NCBI RefSeq assembly: GCF_001280125.1
Contig: NZ_LGEG01000116.1
Coordinates: 62,001-126,000, forward strand
DNA from: Streptomyces sp. NRRL F-6492
GTDB lineage: Bacteria > Actinomycetota > Actinomycetes > Streptomycetales > Streptomycetaceae
Reading direction: 5' to 3'
DNA length: 64,000 nucleotides
Under the pieces are notes generated by a model. The model did no database searches, was not told the origin of the DNA, and saw only the letters and a program-made list of their open reading frames with translations. Below, piece after piece: positions 45,318 to 55,392 of the stretch. Positions within the stretch are counted from its first letter, which is position 1. Every line of letters starts with the position of its first letter. Both the position numbers and the translations under genes were made by a program.

Positions 45318-46529
45318 CTAAGTGAAGGCAAGCCGTGAGGCCGGAGCGGCGGCGGGCAGCGCACTCTCCAACAGGGTCGAATCGCCCATTTCACTCAGCA
45401 CGAGGGCGAGCGCGCCCAGCACCTCGGCGCGCCCTCCGAGGGCCCCCTGGGCCAGCGAGAGCTGCCGGGCGGCACTGGGGATCGCGTACCGCGAGACGGA
45501 GTCCCTGATGGGCGCCAGGACCAGCTCGCCGGCCTCCGCGAGGTCGCCGCCGAGCACCACCCGGCTGGGGTTGAGGAGGTTGCAGAGGTTGGCGATGCCG
45601 CTGCCGATGTACCGCCCGACGTCCGCGATCACCCGGCGGCAGCCGGGATCGCCCTCGCGGGCCAGCTGGACGACCCGCTCCATGGTCAGGTCGGGCCCGT
45701 GGCTCGGCTGGAGCAGCGGCAGGACGTAGCGGGCGGCGGTGAAGGTCTCCAGGCAGCCCCGGTTGCCGCAGCGGCAGACCGGCCCCGACTCGTCCAGGGT
45801 GATGTGCCCGATCTCCCCCGCGGTGCCGCCGGGGCCCCGGTAGACCCGTCCGTCTATGACCAGGCCGGCGCCGACGCCGCTGGCCACCTTGATGTACGCC
45901 AGGTCCTTGACGCCCCGGCCACCGCCCCAGACCAGCTCGCCGAGCGCGCCGAGGTTGGCGTCGTTGTCGACGTGCACGGGCACCCCGAGGCGGCCCGAGA
46001 GCTCCTCGGCGGGGTTGATGCCGCTCCACCCCGGCAGGATCGACGTCGAGCCGAGGGTGCCGGAGGAGACGTCGATCGGGCCCGGCACGCCGAGGCCGAC
46101 GCCGATCACCTTGTCGGGGCCGATCCCGGTGGTCAGGACGAGCCGCTTGACCAGCTGTTCCGCCCGGTCGAAGCCCTCGGCGGCGGAGGCGTCGACGTCG
46201 AGCGGCTCGGCCTCCTCGGCGAGCACCTGGTGGGCGAGGTTGCCGACGGCGACCCGGAGGTGGGTGTGGCCGAAGTCGACCCCGATCACGATGCCGGCGT
46301 CGCCGGAGAGCGAGACGCTGCGGGCCCGGCGCCCCCCGGCCGAGGTGGGCGTGACCTCGACGGTGCCGCCCTCTTTCAGCTCCCGCACGATGTTGGAGAC
46401 CGTGGCGGCGGAGAGGCCCGTCGCCCGGGCGATCTCCGCCTGGGTGAGCGAGCCGGCCATGCGCACCGCCCGGACGACCCGTTCGAGGTTGGCCCTGTGC
46501 AGAGAAGTCTGCGAACCCGGAGTCTCCAT
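45318..46529 (-). CDS. rok7B7: ROK-family transcriptional regulator Rok7B7
   Basis: 403 residues from the ATG at 46529. N-terminal winged helix (LTQAEIARATGLSAATVSNIV), then a sugar-kinase-like domain: GVDFGHTHLRVAVG, VHVDNDANLGALGE, and the ROK zinc signature GHITLDESGPVCRCGNRGCLE. In-frame starts at 46541 (GTG) or 46562 are possible; the ribosome site is not decisive. In S. coelicolor the orthologue (SCO6008) is known as a pleiotropic regulator of carbon control and antibiotic production and lies, as here, between the xyl and ngc transporter operons. Confidence 0.93.
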   Translation of the reverse strand: METPGSQTSLHRANLERVVRAVRMAGSLTQAEIARATGLSAATVSNIVRELKEGGTVEVTPTSAGGRRARSVSLSGDAGIVIGVDFGHTHLRVAVGNLAHQVLAEEAEPLDVDASAAEGFDRAEQLVKRLVLTTGIGPDKVIGVGLGVPGPIDVSSGTLGSTSILPGWSGINPAEELSGRLGVPVHVDNDANLGALGELVWGGGRGVKDLAYIKVASGVGAGLVIDGRVYRGPGGTAGEIGHITLDESGPVCRCGNRGCLETFTAARYVLPLLQPSHGPDLTMERVVQLAREGDPGCRRVIADVGRYIGSGIANLCNLLNPSRVVLGGDLAEAGELVLAPIRDSVSRYAIPSAARQLSLAQGALGGRAEVLGALALVLSEMGDSTLLESALPAAAPASRLAFT

Positions 46530-46682
46530 CGACTCACTCACTCCCACCGTTTTCTCCAACATGTGAACTCTAAGGGGACGCTTTCGGCTTGGTCCCCGTC
46601 AAGACCTTGAGTGACGGAGGTGAGGGTCACACGGTCGTCGCGCCGGCTTCCCGGGCCGTTCGCCCCCGGCCCCGTACCGCCG

Positions 46683-46719
46683 GAAGGGCCCCCGGCGCGC
46701 GGTGCGCCGGGGGCCCTTC
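46683..46719 (-). terminator. Hairpin terminator after ngcG
   Basis: Perfect 16-bp stem (46683-46698 and 46704-46719) with loop GCGGT, between ngcG and rok7B7. It implies that rok7B7 has its own promoter in 46530-46680. Confidence 0.9.
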
Positions 46720-46753
46720 GGGAGTGGTGGCGGGGCCGGGGCGGCCCCGGGGA

Positions 46754-47692
46754 TCACTTCACGGCGCCGGCGGTCAGACCGGCCACCACCTGCCGCTGGA
46801 AGACGACGTACGCGGCGAGGACCGGGAGCATGGCCATCACCAGGCCGGCGAAGAGACCGGACCAGTCGCCCTTGTAGCCCTGGCTGACCGCGAGCTGGAC
46901 GAGCCCCTGGGAGAGCACCTTCCGCTCCGGCTCGGTGTTGAGCACGGTCGGCAGCAGGTACTGGTTCCACTGCCCGAGGAAGTTGAAGATGCCGACGCTG
47001 ATGAGGCCCGGCTTGGCCATCGGCAGCATCACCTGGAAGAAGGTCCGGGTGTGCGAGGCGCCGTCCACGCAGGCCGCCTCCGCCACCGAGGTCGGCAGGG
47101 TGCGGAAGAAGGCCGTGAGGAAGAAGACGGTGAACGGCAGCGAGTACGCGATGTACACGAGGATCAGGCCGTGCAGCGTGTTGAGCAGGGCCATGTTCTG
47201 CATCACGTAGAACAGCGGCACGAGCGCCAGGATGATCGGGAAGCTCATCCCCCCGATGAAGAGGAAGTAGAGGAAGCGGTTGCCCGGGAACTCGAAGCGG
47301 GCCAGGACGTAGGCCGCCATCGAGCCGAGGAGGAGCGTGCCGAACAGCGAGCCGCCGACCACCAGGATGGTGTTCAGGAAGTAGTCGCTCATGTGCGCCT
47401 CGGTCCAGGCGCGCGACCAGTTCTCGAAGTGCAGCCTGTCGGGCAGCGCCCACGGGGAGGTGAAGATCGCCCGGTCGGTCTTGAAGGAGGTCATGACCGC
47501 CCAGAGCAGCGGCATGACGACCATGACCGCCCAGAGGATCAGGATGCCATGGGAGAAGACGTTGAGGGTGGAGCCCTCGCCCTTCGGCTCCTTGCGGGGC
47601 GCGGGGGCGGTCGTCTTGGTGACCATGGGGTCCGGGCCCGACGGGGGGCCGGGGTTCTCCACTCCGGCGGGGGTCGTGTCGGTGATCTTCAT
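46754..47692 (-). CDS. ngcG: ABC sugar permease NgcG (MalG type)
   Basis: 312 residues, six helices after a Pro-rich leader. The EAA loop AEAACVDGASHTRTFFQVML, LPMAKPG, matches MalG-type permeases. It starts inside the stop of ngcF (TGATG overlap at 47690-47694). Forms the membrane channel with NgcF. In Streptomyces, NgcEFG imports N-acetylglucosamine or N,N'-diacetylchitobiose. No ATPase gene is adjacent; MsiK normally serves such systems. Confidence 0.92.
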   Translation of the reverse strand: MKITDTTPAGVENPGPPSGPDPMVTKTTAPAPRKEPKGEGSTLNVFSHGILILWAVMVVMPLLWAVMTSFKTDRAIFTSPWALPDRLHFENWSRAWTEAHMSDYFLNTILVVGGSLFGTLLLGSMAAYVLARFEFPGNRFLYFLFIGGMSFPIILALVPLFYVMQNMALLNTLHGLILVYIAYSLPFTVFFLTAFFRTLPTSVAEAACVDGASHTRTFFQVMLPMAKPGLISVGIFNFLGQWNQYLLPTVLNTEPERKVLSQGLVQLAVSQGYKGDWSGLFAGLVMAMLPVLAAYVVFQRQVVAGLTAGAVK

Positions 47693-48621
47693 CAGAACTC
47701 CAGCCGCTCGCGCCGGCCCAGCTTCATCACGACGGCCGCGAAGGCCAGCGTCACGAGGAGCAGGGCGACACCGATGGTCGTGGCGTAGGCGGCCTGACCG
47801 TCCCGGAACGCCTTCTGGTACACGTACAGCGGCAGGACGATGGTCGAGTAGTCGGGCCCGCCGCCGCTGGGACCGACGGTCATGATCTGGACGACGGCGA
47901 AGGACTCGGCGCCGAGGGCGAGGATGCCCATGTAGATCCACCCGGACTGCACGGTGTCCCAGAGCAGCGGCAGGGTGATCCGGAAGAAGGTGGTGAAGCG
48001 GTTCGCGCCGTCGAGGAGGGCCGCCTCGTAGAAGTCCTTCGGAATGGACGCCATGCCGGCCGAGAAGAGGACGACGAAGAATCCGACGGTGGACCAGACG
48101 AGGACGATCATCACGCAGATGAGGGCGAGGTCCGGGTCTCCGAGCCAGTCCGGCTGGACGCTGCCGAGACCGACGCCCTTCAACACGGAGTTGATGGCTC
48201 CGCTGTTCGGGTTGTACGCGAACTGGAAGAGCAGCGCGACGATCGCGATCGACAGCACCTGCGGGAAGAAATACACGATCTTGTAGAAGGACGACCCGCG
48301 CACACCGGCGATGGCCGCGCCCTTGCGGCGCCGACCGCCGACATTGAGCATGAAGGCGAAGAAGAGCGCGAGGCCGACGGTCACCAGCGGCAGCACCACC
48401 GCGAAGGTCAGACTGTGCTGGAGCGATTTCCAGAAGATCTCGTCGTCCAGCATCCTGCTGTAGTTGCCGAATCCGATCATTCCGAATTCGGGGCTCAGTC
48501 CGGTCCAGTCCGTGAAGGAGTAGTAGATGGACTGGATGAACGGCCAGATGACGAACAGCGCGTAGAGCGCGAGGGGGGCCGCCAGGAACCCCACGATGAA
48601 ACGGTACTTGCCGTGTTGCAT
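47692..48621 (-). CDS. ngcF: ABC sugar permease NgcF (MalF type)
   Basis: 309 residues with six helices. N-terminal IVGFLAAPLALYALFVIWPF is followed by a periplasmic loop, with the EAA motif YEAALLDGANRFTTFFRITLP near residue 210. ATG at 48621 with TAGGAA upstream. Paired with ngcG. Confidence 0.92.
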   Translation of the reverse strand: MQHGKYRFIVGFLAAPLALYALFVIWPFIQSIYYSFTDWTGLSPEFGMIGFGNYSRMLDDEIFWKSLQHSLTFAVVLPLVTVGLALFFAFMLNVGGRRRKGAAIAGVRGSSFYKIVYFFPQVLSIAIVALLFQFAYNPNSGAINSVLKGVGLGSVQPDWLGDPDLALICVMIVLVWSTVGFFVVLFSAGMASIPKDFYEAALLDGANRFTTFFRITLPLLWDTVQSGWIYMGILALGAESFAVVQIMTVGPSGGGPDYSTIVLPLYVYQKAFRDGQAAYATTIGVALLLVTLAFAAVVMKLGRRERLEF

Positions 48622-48680
48622 TTCCTACCGACCCCGATCTTTCCCGCGCCGGGCACGCCGCTCGTGCCGCGCGCCAAGGG

Positions 48681-48719
48681 GCCGGGGCCCGCTCCCGGTC
48701 GGCGGGAAGGGGCCCCGGC
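48681..48719 (-). terminator. Intercistronic hairpin between ngcE and ngcF
   Basis: GCCGGGGCCC (48681-48690) pairs with GGGCCCCGGC (48710-48719). An inner TCCCG/CGGGA stem extends it. It begins 9 bases after the ngcE stop, and likely attenuates transcription into the permease genes. Confidence 0.8.
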
Positions 48720-48727
48720 ACTGCTCA

Positions 48728-50170
48728 TCAGTGCTTGTAGTGCTTGATCGAGGAGTCCTGGGCCGCCTCGTCGGCGTACTTCTGGATCTTCTTGATCGTC
48801 TCGGCCGGGGTGGCGCGGCCGGCCATCATCTCGCCGATGCCGGCGACACCGATCTTCTCCTTCTGGAGGGCGACGTACCAGTCCTGGAGGCGCGGGTTGA
48901 CGACGTTCTGGCCGGCCTTCTCCAGGGCGGCGACGCCGGACTTCAGGCCCGGGGAGAGCTCGATGCCGTCGGTGCCGCCGTTGAGGGCGGTCAGGGACTT
49001 CACGGACTGCGTGAAGTTCTTGGAGGAGGCCTCGCTGAGCATGATGCGCAGCTGCTCCATGCCGCCCTCGGCGTTCTTCGCCTTGGCCGGGACGACGAAG
49101 GGCTCGCCGCCGGCGGCCCAGATGGTGCCGAACGGCATCTTGTCGGAGGAGTCGAGGCCGGTCGGGCCGGAGACGGCCAGCGCGAAGTCGGCCGGCATGG
49201 TCTTCGCGGCCTCGTTCTCGACCCAGGAGCCGTTCGGGATGAACAGCGCCTTGCCCTCGGTCCAGGCGGTCTGCGACTGGATGTGGTCGAGGCCGGGCGT
49301 GCCCTTGAGGATGTAACCCTTCTGGACCAGCTCGTAGTACGCCTCGAAGGACGCCTTGACGGCCGGGTGCTCCCAGGCCTTGGGCTCCAGGTTGTCGATG
49401 GCGTCCAGGACCTCGCGGCCGCCGACCTTGCCGATCATCGGGTAGAGCGAGAAGGGGACGTAGTACGGGTGCTTGCCCGCGTACGTCCAGGCGGCGATGC
49501 CCTTCTTCTTGGCCTTCTCGCAGACGGCCAGCATCTCGTCCCAGGTCTCCGGGTACTTCGCGTCGAGCGAGTCGAGGAGCTTCTGCGAGTACCAGACGCC
49601 GTAGACGGTGTAGGCGTAGTTGAGGATCCAACACTGCTCGCCGTCGAACTGGCCCATCTCGACGATGCCGGGGCGCAGGGTGTCGCGGACCTTCTTGCTC
49701 GGGTCGTCGACGGACGGCGCGTCGAGCAGCGGGGTGAGGTCGGCGAGCTGCTTCTGGCCGACCAGGACGCCCATGTCCATCTGCTCGGCGCCGGAGTTGT
49801 CGATGAGGTCCGGCGGGGTGCCGCCGTTGAAGCGCGGCTGCAGCGTGGTGGTGATCTTCTGGGTCGGGGTGAACTTGACGCTGGCCTTCGGGTAATTGGT
49901 CTCGTAGACCTTGATCGCGTCCTTGGCGTACTGCTGTCCGAATCCGCCGTCGAAGAGGACGAAGTCGAGCGGTGCCGACTCGTTCACCCCGAGCGGGTTC
50001 TTGTCGGACTTCGTCCCCTTCTCGACCTTTCCGTTGCCACCGCTGTCACTGCTCGCACAGGCGGACAGGAACCCCATGGTCGGTACGGAGATCAGACCGA
50101 TAGCGGCGGAACGCTTGATCAGATCGCGACGGCCGAGGCCCCCGTTGGTCTGTGCGGAGGTGGATCCCAT
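48728..50170 (-). CDS. ngcE: N-acetylglucosamine/chitobiose-binding lipoprotein NgcE
   Basis: 480 residues. The N-terminus has both a twin-arginine motif (GRRDLIKRSAAIGLISVP) and a lipobox (FLSAC). The mature protein is a MalE-type solute-binding protein: LDFVLFDGGFGQQYAKDAIKVYE, PDLIDNSGAEQMDMGVLV, and WTEGKALFIPNGSWVENEA with a sugar-stacking Trp. It is highly expressed in the family under chitin-derived sugars. ATG at 50170 after GAGGAC; a TTG six bases earlier is not needed. Confidence 0.93.
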   Translation of the reverse strand: MGSTSAQTNGGLGRRDLIKRSAAIGLISVPTMGFLSACASSDSGGNGKVEKGTKSDKNPLGVNESAPLDFVLFDGGFGQQYAKDAIKVYETNYPKASVKFTPTQKITTTLQPRFNGGTPPDLIDNSGAEQMDMGVLVGQKQLADLTPLLDAPSVDDPSKKVRDTLRPGIVEMGQFDGEQCWILNYAYTVYGVWYSQKLLDSLDAKYPETWDEMLAVCEKAKKKGIAAWTYAGKHPYYVPFSLYPMIGKVGGREVLDAIDNLEPKAWEHPAVKASFEAYYELVQKGYILKGTPGLDHIQSQTAWTEGKALFIPNGSWVENEAAKTMPADFALAVSGPTGLDSSDKMPFGTIWAAGGEPFVVPAKAKNAEGGMEQLRIMLSEASSKNFTQSVKSLTALNGGTDGIELSPGLKSGVAALEKAGQNVVNPRLQDWYVALQKEKIGVAGIGEMMAGRATPAETIKKIQKYADEAAQDSSIKHYKH

Positions 50171-50322
50171 GCTCAAGTCCTCGCCTTCATTCAGGACTCA
50201 GGCGGTGTACCGGTCGCCCGTTCTCAACTCGCCTCAGGCGAAGGGCCCCGCCACCGCGGTCATTTGCAGCCGGGTCGTGCACGCGTCGGGCCGTCGTCGA
50301 TGGACACGACGGGCTGGACGCG

Positions 50323-50355
50323 ACAGGTATAGTCCACTTCCCTTCGCCTGAGCAA
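50323..50355 (-). promoter_or_regulatory. Putative ngcE promoter overlapped by a dre-like DasR site
   Basis: On the minus strand, TTGCTC (50350-50355), 18 bases, TATACC (50326-50331) forms a housekeeping-type promoter about 155 bases before ngcE. ACAGGTATAGTCCACT (50323-50338) matches the DasR consensus dre (AGTGGTCTAGACCACT) at 12 of 16 positions and covers the -10 box. DasR is the GntR repressor of chitin and GlcNAc uptake genes. Both assignments are inferences from sequence. Confidence 0.5.
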
Positions 50356-50550
50356 GATCGAAAGCAGGTTTCGGCAACCATCTTTCCCGAGTTGAGACCT
50401 GCGGGATAAGCACGCTGGATCTGCGGCGTTTCGTCCAACCATCCGTCCGCCGACACCCTTGACAGGGGTCCGGAACTACCCGTACGGGGGCCGCGGCACG
50501 GCCCCGGCGGCGCGGTCCGGACCCGCCGGGCGCAAAGGGGGCGTACCGCC

Positions 50551-50590
50551 GGACCGAAACGGTTGTGTACGGACCGAAACAGTTGTGTCA
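50551..50590. promoter_or_regulatory. Tandem 20-bp repeats upstream of the FG-GAP gene
   Basis: GGACCGAAACGGTTGTGT and GGACCGAAACAGTTGTGT occur head to tail with a 20-bp period at 50551 and 50571. They face the same side of the helix after two turns, as expected for a dimeric activator. The FG-GAP gene start lies 123 bases downstream. The regulator is unknown. The rest of the 543-base gap holds no gene. Confidence 0.5.
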
Positions 50591-50713
50591 CAGACCCCCG
50601 GTCCGATGAAGATCCGATGAGAACGATCCGCAATCATGGGGGTCTCGCCGCGGCGCGTCCGCACGACGGACGCGGCGGCGCCTTCCTCACTCCTTACGGA
50701 TCTGGAGCACTAC

Positions 50714-51625
50714 GTGGCCAAGACTTCCGGCCTGAACCGCACGGGCACCCTGTCCCGCATCACCGTCGCCGCGATCACGGCCGCCCTCGTCGGCACCACC
50801 ACCGCCGCCGTCGCGGCCGACGCGCCGCCGTCCTTCACCCCCGGCGCCGAGCAGGCCTCGAACGCGACCGCCTTCGCGGCCGCCGCCGCCGTCCCGACGC
50901 CGCGGAACTACCTCTACGGCGTCAACAGCGCGGGCACCATCTGGGGCTACAAGCCGGTCGGCGGGGGCACCCTTCAGCGCCTCGCGGACAACTCCGGCAC
51001 CGGCTGGACCTCCCACAAGCACTTCACCCAGGTCGACCTGGACGGCAACGGCGGCTCCAACGGCTTCTACGCCGTCCGCAGCGGGCGCCTGCACTACACC
51101 GACGTGGGCGCGCCGCGCGACCTCGGCGGCGGCTGGCAGGTCTACAACGAGATCATCTCCGCCGGCAACACCGGCGGCGCCACGTCCGACGACCTGATCG
51201 CCCGCGACGGCTCCGGCGTGCTGTGGCACTACCTGGGCTACGGCAACGGCAACCTGGCCCCGCGCTACCGGGTCGGCAGCGGCTGGAACGCCTACACCCA
51301 GATCGCCGGCAAGGGCGACCTGACGCGCGACGGCAAGGCCGACCTCGTCGCCCGCGACAAGTCCGGCGCCCTGTGGCTGTACAAGGGCACCGGCAACTAC
51401 AAGGTGCCCTTCACCTCCCGCACCCGCATCGGCAGCGGCTGGAACGCCTACAACGCCCTCGTGTCCACGGGCGACCTCACCTTCGACGGCGTCGCGGACC
51501 TCGTCGCCCGCGACAAGTCCGGCGCCCTGTGGCTGTACAAGGGCACCGGCAAGGCCTCGGCCCCGTACAGCGGCCGTGTGCAGATCGGCACCAACGGCTG
51601 GAACAGCTTCCGCGAGCTGTTCTGA
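50714..51625 (+). CDS. Secreted FG-GAP/VCBS repeat protein
   Basis: 303 residues from a GTG at 50714 with TGGAG upstream. A Sec signal peptide (SRITVAAITAALVGTTTAAVA) is followed by a propeller of FG-GAP-type repeats, each with a calcium-loop-like aspartate motif (DLDGNGGS, DLTRDGKADLVARD, DLTFDGVADLVARD) and a Trp/Tyr strand (GALWLYKGTG). No catalytic domain is fused. Such proteins are secreted in quantity by streptomycetes and may bind glycans or other surface ligands. The last repeats are nearly identical. The related EEP/FG-GAP fusion is at 57671. Confidence 0.88.
   Translation: MAKTSGLNRTGTLSRITVAAITAALVGTTTAAVAADAPPSFTPGAEQASNATAFAAAAAVPTPRNYLYGVNSAGTIWGYKPVGGGTLQRLADNSGTGWTSHKHFTQVDLDGNGGSNGFYAVRSGRLHYTDVGAPRDLGGGWQVYNEIISAGNTGGATSDDLIARDGSGVLWHYLGYGNGNLAPRYRVGSGWNAYTQIAGKGDLTRDGKADLVARDKSGALWLYKGTGNYKVPFTSRTRIGSGWNAYNALVSTGDLTFDGVADLVARDKSGALWLYKGTGKASAPYSGRVQIGTNGWNSFRELF
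51341..51552 (+). repeat. Identical 56-bp direct repeats inside the FG-GAP gene
   Basis: The 56 bases at 51341-51396 recur without change at 51497-51552, 156 bases (52 codons) apart, encoding the same DLVARDKSGALWLYKGTG-type segment. Identity at DNA level points to recent duplication or gene conversion. Confidence 0.9.
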
Positions 51626-51654
51626 TCGTCCCGCCGGTGAACGGCGACACGAAA

Positions 51655-51686
51655 GGGCCCCGCTCCTCTTCCGAGGAGCGGGGCCC
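51655..51686. terminator. Bidirectional hairpin between FG-GAP gene and acnA
   Basis: Perfect 14-bp stem (51655-51668 and 51673-51686), loop TTCC, between the convergent stops at 51625 and 51712. Outer CACGAA/TTCGTG bases can extend it. Confidence 0.92.
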
Positions 51687-51711
51687 GCTTCGTGCGCTAC
51701 CGGATCAGGCG

Positions 51712-54507
<2,796 letters not shown>

Positions 54508-54574
54508 GACAGTCTCCTTCATCAATGTGCGCGTAATACCGTCATGCTGCCGCCACGACCCCTCGCGGATCCGT

Positions 54575-54593
54575 TAAGGTAAGGCTAAGTTAG
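54575..54593. promoter_or_regulatory. Iron-box-like sequence upstream of acnA
   Basis: TAAGGTAAGGCTAAGTTAG matches the DmdR1/DtxR/IdeR consensus TTAGGTTAGGCTCACCTAA at 13 of 19 positions, in an otherwise GC-rich region 68 bases before acnA. An iron-sulfur enzyme is a sensible target. Inference only. Confidence 0.4.
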
Positions 54594-54633
54594 GTAACCC
54601 TTACCGGCCGGGCGGCCACGGTGCGCCGTAAGC

Positions 54634-54657
54634 AGTTATCTCGATGTCGAGATAACT
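54634..54657. promoter_or_regulatory. Palindromic operator copy 1 (TTATCTC-N6-GAGATAA)
   Basis: AGTTATCTCGA (54634-54644), TG, TCGAGATAACT (54647-54657): perfect 11-bp arms. It lies about 130 bases before acnA and 330 bases before the VOC gene. The half sites TATCTC/GAGATAA recur just before the HTH-MurA gene. The rest of the 477-base acnA-VOC gap has no supported gene. Confidence 0.7.
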
Positions 54658-54984
54658 CTAGTGCATCCCCGTCGCCCGGTCATGCCCGGGCGCCCGCGAA
54701 GTGTCGGGACGGCGCGCCCGGGAGGTCCGCCGTGCCGCGTTCCCGGCGCGCCCGGACCGTACGGACACGAGCACGTCCCGGCGCTCGTCACCGATCCGCG
54801 GCCACTCCCCCCGTACCCCGTCCCGCCGGAAACCCGCACGCTCGGCGACCCGCGCCGGGGGCACGACCGCGACGAGCGGGACCGGGGCCCGTTCCATACG
54901 GGCGTCCCGCCGCGCGGAGCCGCCCGTGCCCCGTACGGACGCGGACGAGTGGCCGGCCCGGCGCGGGGGGTCGAGGATCGGGGC

Positions 54985-55341
54985 ATGTTCAGCGGCGTGC
55001 ACGTGACCTTCTACAGCCGGGACGCGGAGGCGGACCGCGTCTTCCTCCAGGACGTCTTCGGGTTCGAGCACGTGGACGCGGGGGGCGGCTGGCTCGTCTT
55101 CAAGCTGCCGCCCGCCGAGATCGCGATGCACCCCACGGCGGACGGGCCGAGGCACGAGGTGTACCTCATGTGCGACGACCTCACCCGCACCCTGACCGAC
55201 CTGGAGGACCGAGGGGCGGAGATCTCACGGGCCATCAGCGACCGGGGCTGGGGGCTGCTCGCGGCGGTCCGGCTGCCGAGCGGCACCGAACTGCCCCTCT
55301 ACGAGCCGCGTCACCCGACCGCGCACGACCTTTCACCCTGA
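54985..55341 (+). CDS. VOC (glyoxalase/bleomycin-resistance) family protein
   Basis: 118 residues, one full VOC module: MFSGVHVTFYSRDAEADRVF, FLQDVFGFEHVDAGGGWLVF, EIAMHPTADG, HEVYLMCDDL and LPLYEPRHPT. Metal ligands would be the N-terminal His and the Glu of LYEPRHP; substrate unknown. ATG at 54985. It lies upstream of the HTH-MurA gene on the same strand and downstream of one copy of the shared operator. Confidence 0.85.
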   Translation: MFSGVHVTFYSRDAEADRVFLQDVFGFEHVDAGGGWLVFKLPPAEIAMHPTADGPRHEVYLMCDDLTRTLTDLEDRGAEISRAISDRGWGLLAAVRLPSGTELPLYEPRHPTAHDLSP

Positions 55342-55363
55342 CGGCCCACCCCGGATCCGATCT

Positions 55364-55392
55364 TCATCTCATATCTGAGATAACGTGACGCC
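55364..55392 (+). promoter_or_regulatory. Operator copy 2 and possible leaderless promoter of the HTH-MurA gene
   Basis: TCATCTCATATCTGAGATAAC has the same half-site pair as copy 1 (CATCTC-N6-GAGATAA). It overlaps TAACGT (55381-55386), a TANNNT -10 box exactly six bases before the ATG at 55393. No ribosome site precedes that ATG, so transcription may start at the A of the start codon. Repressor binding here would block the promoter. Confidence 0.6.
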
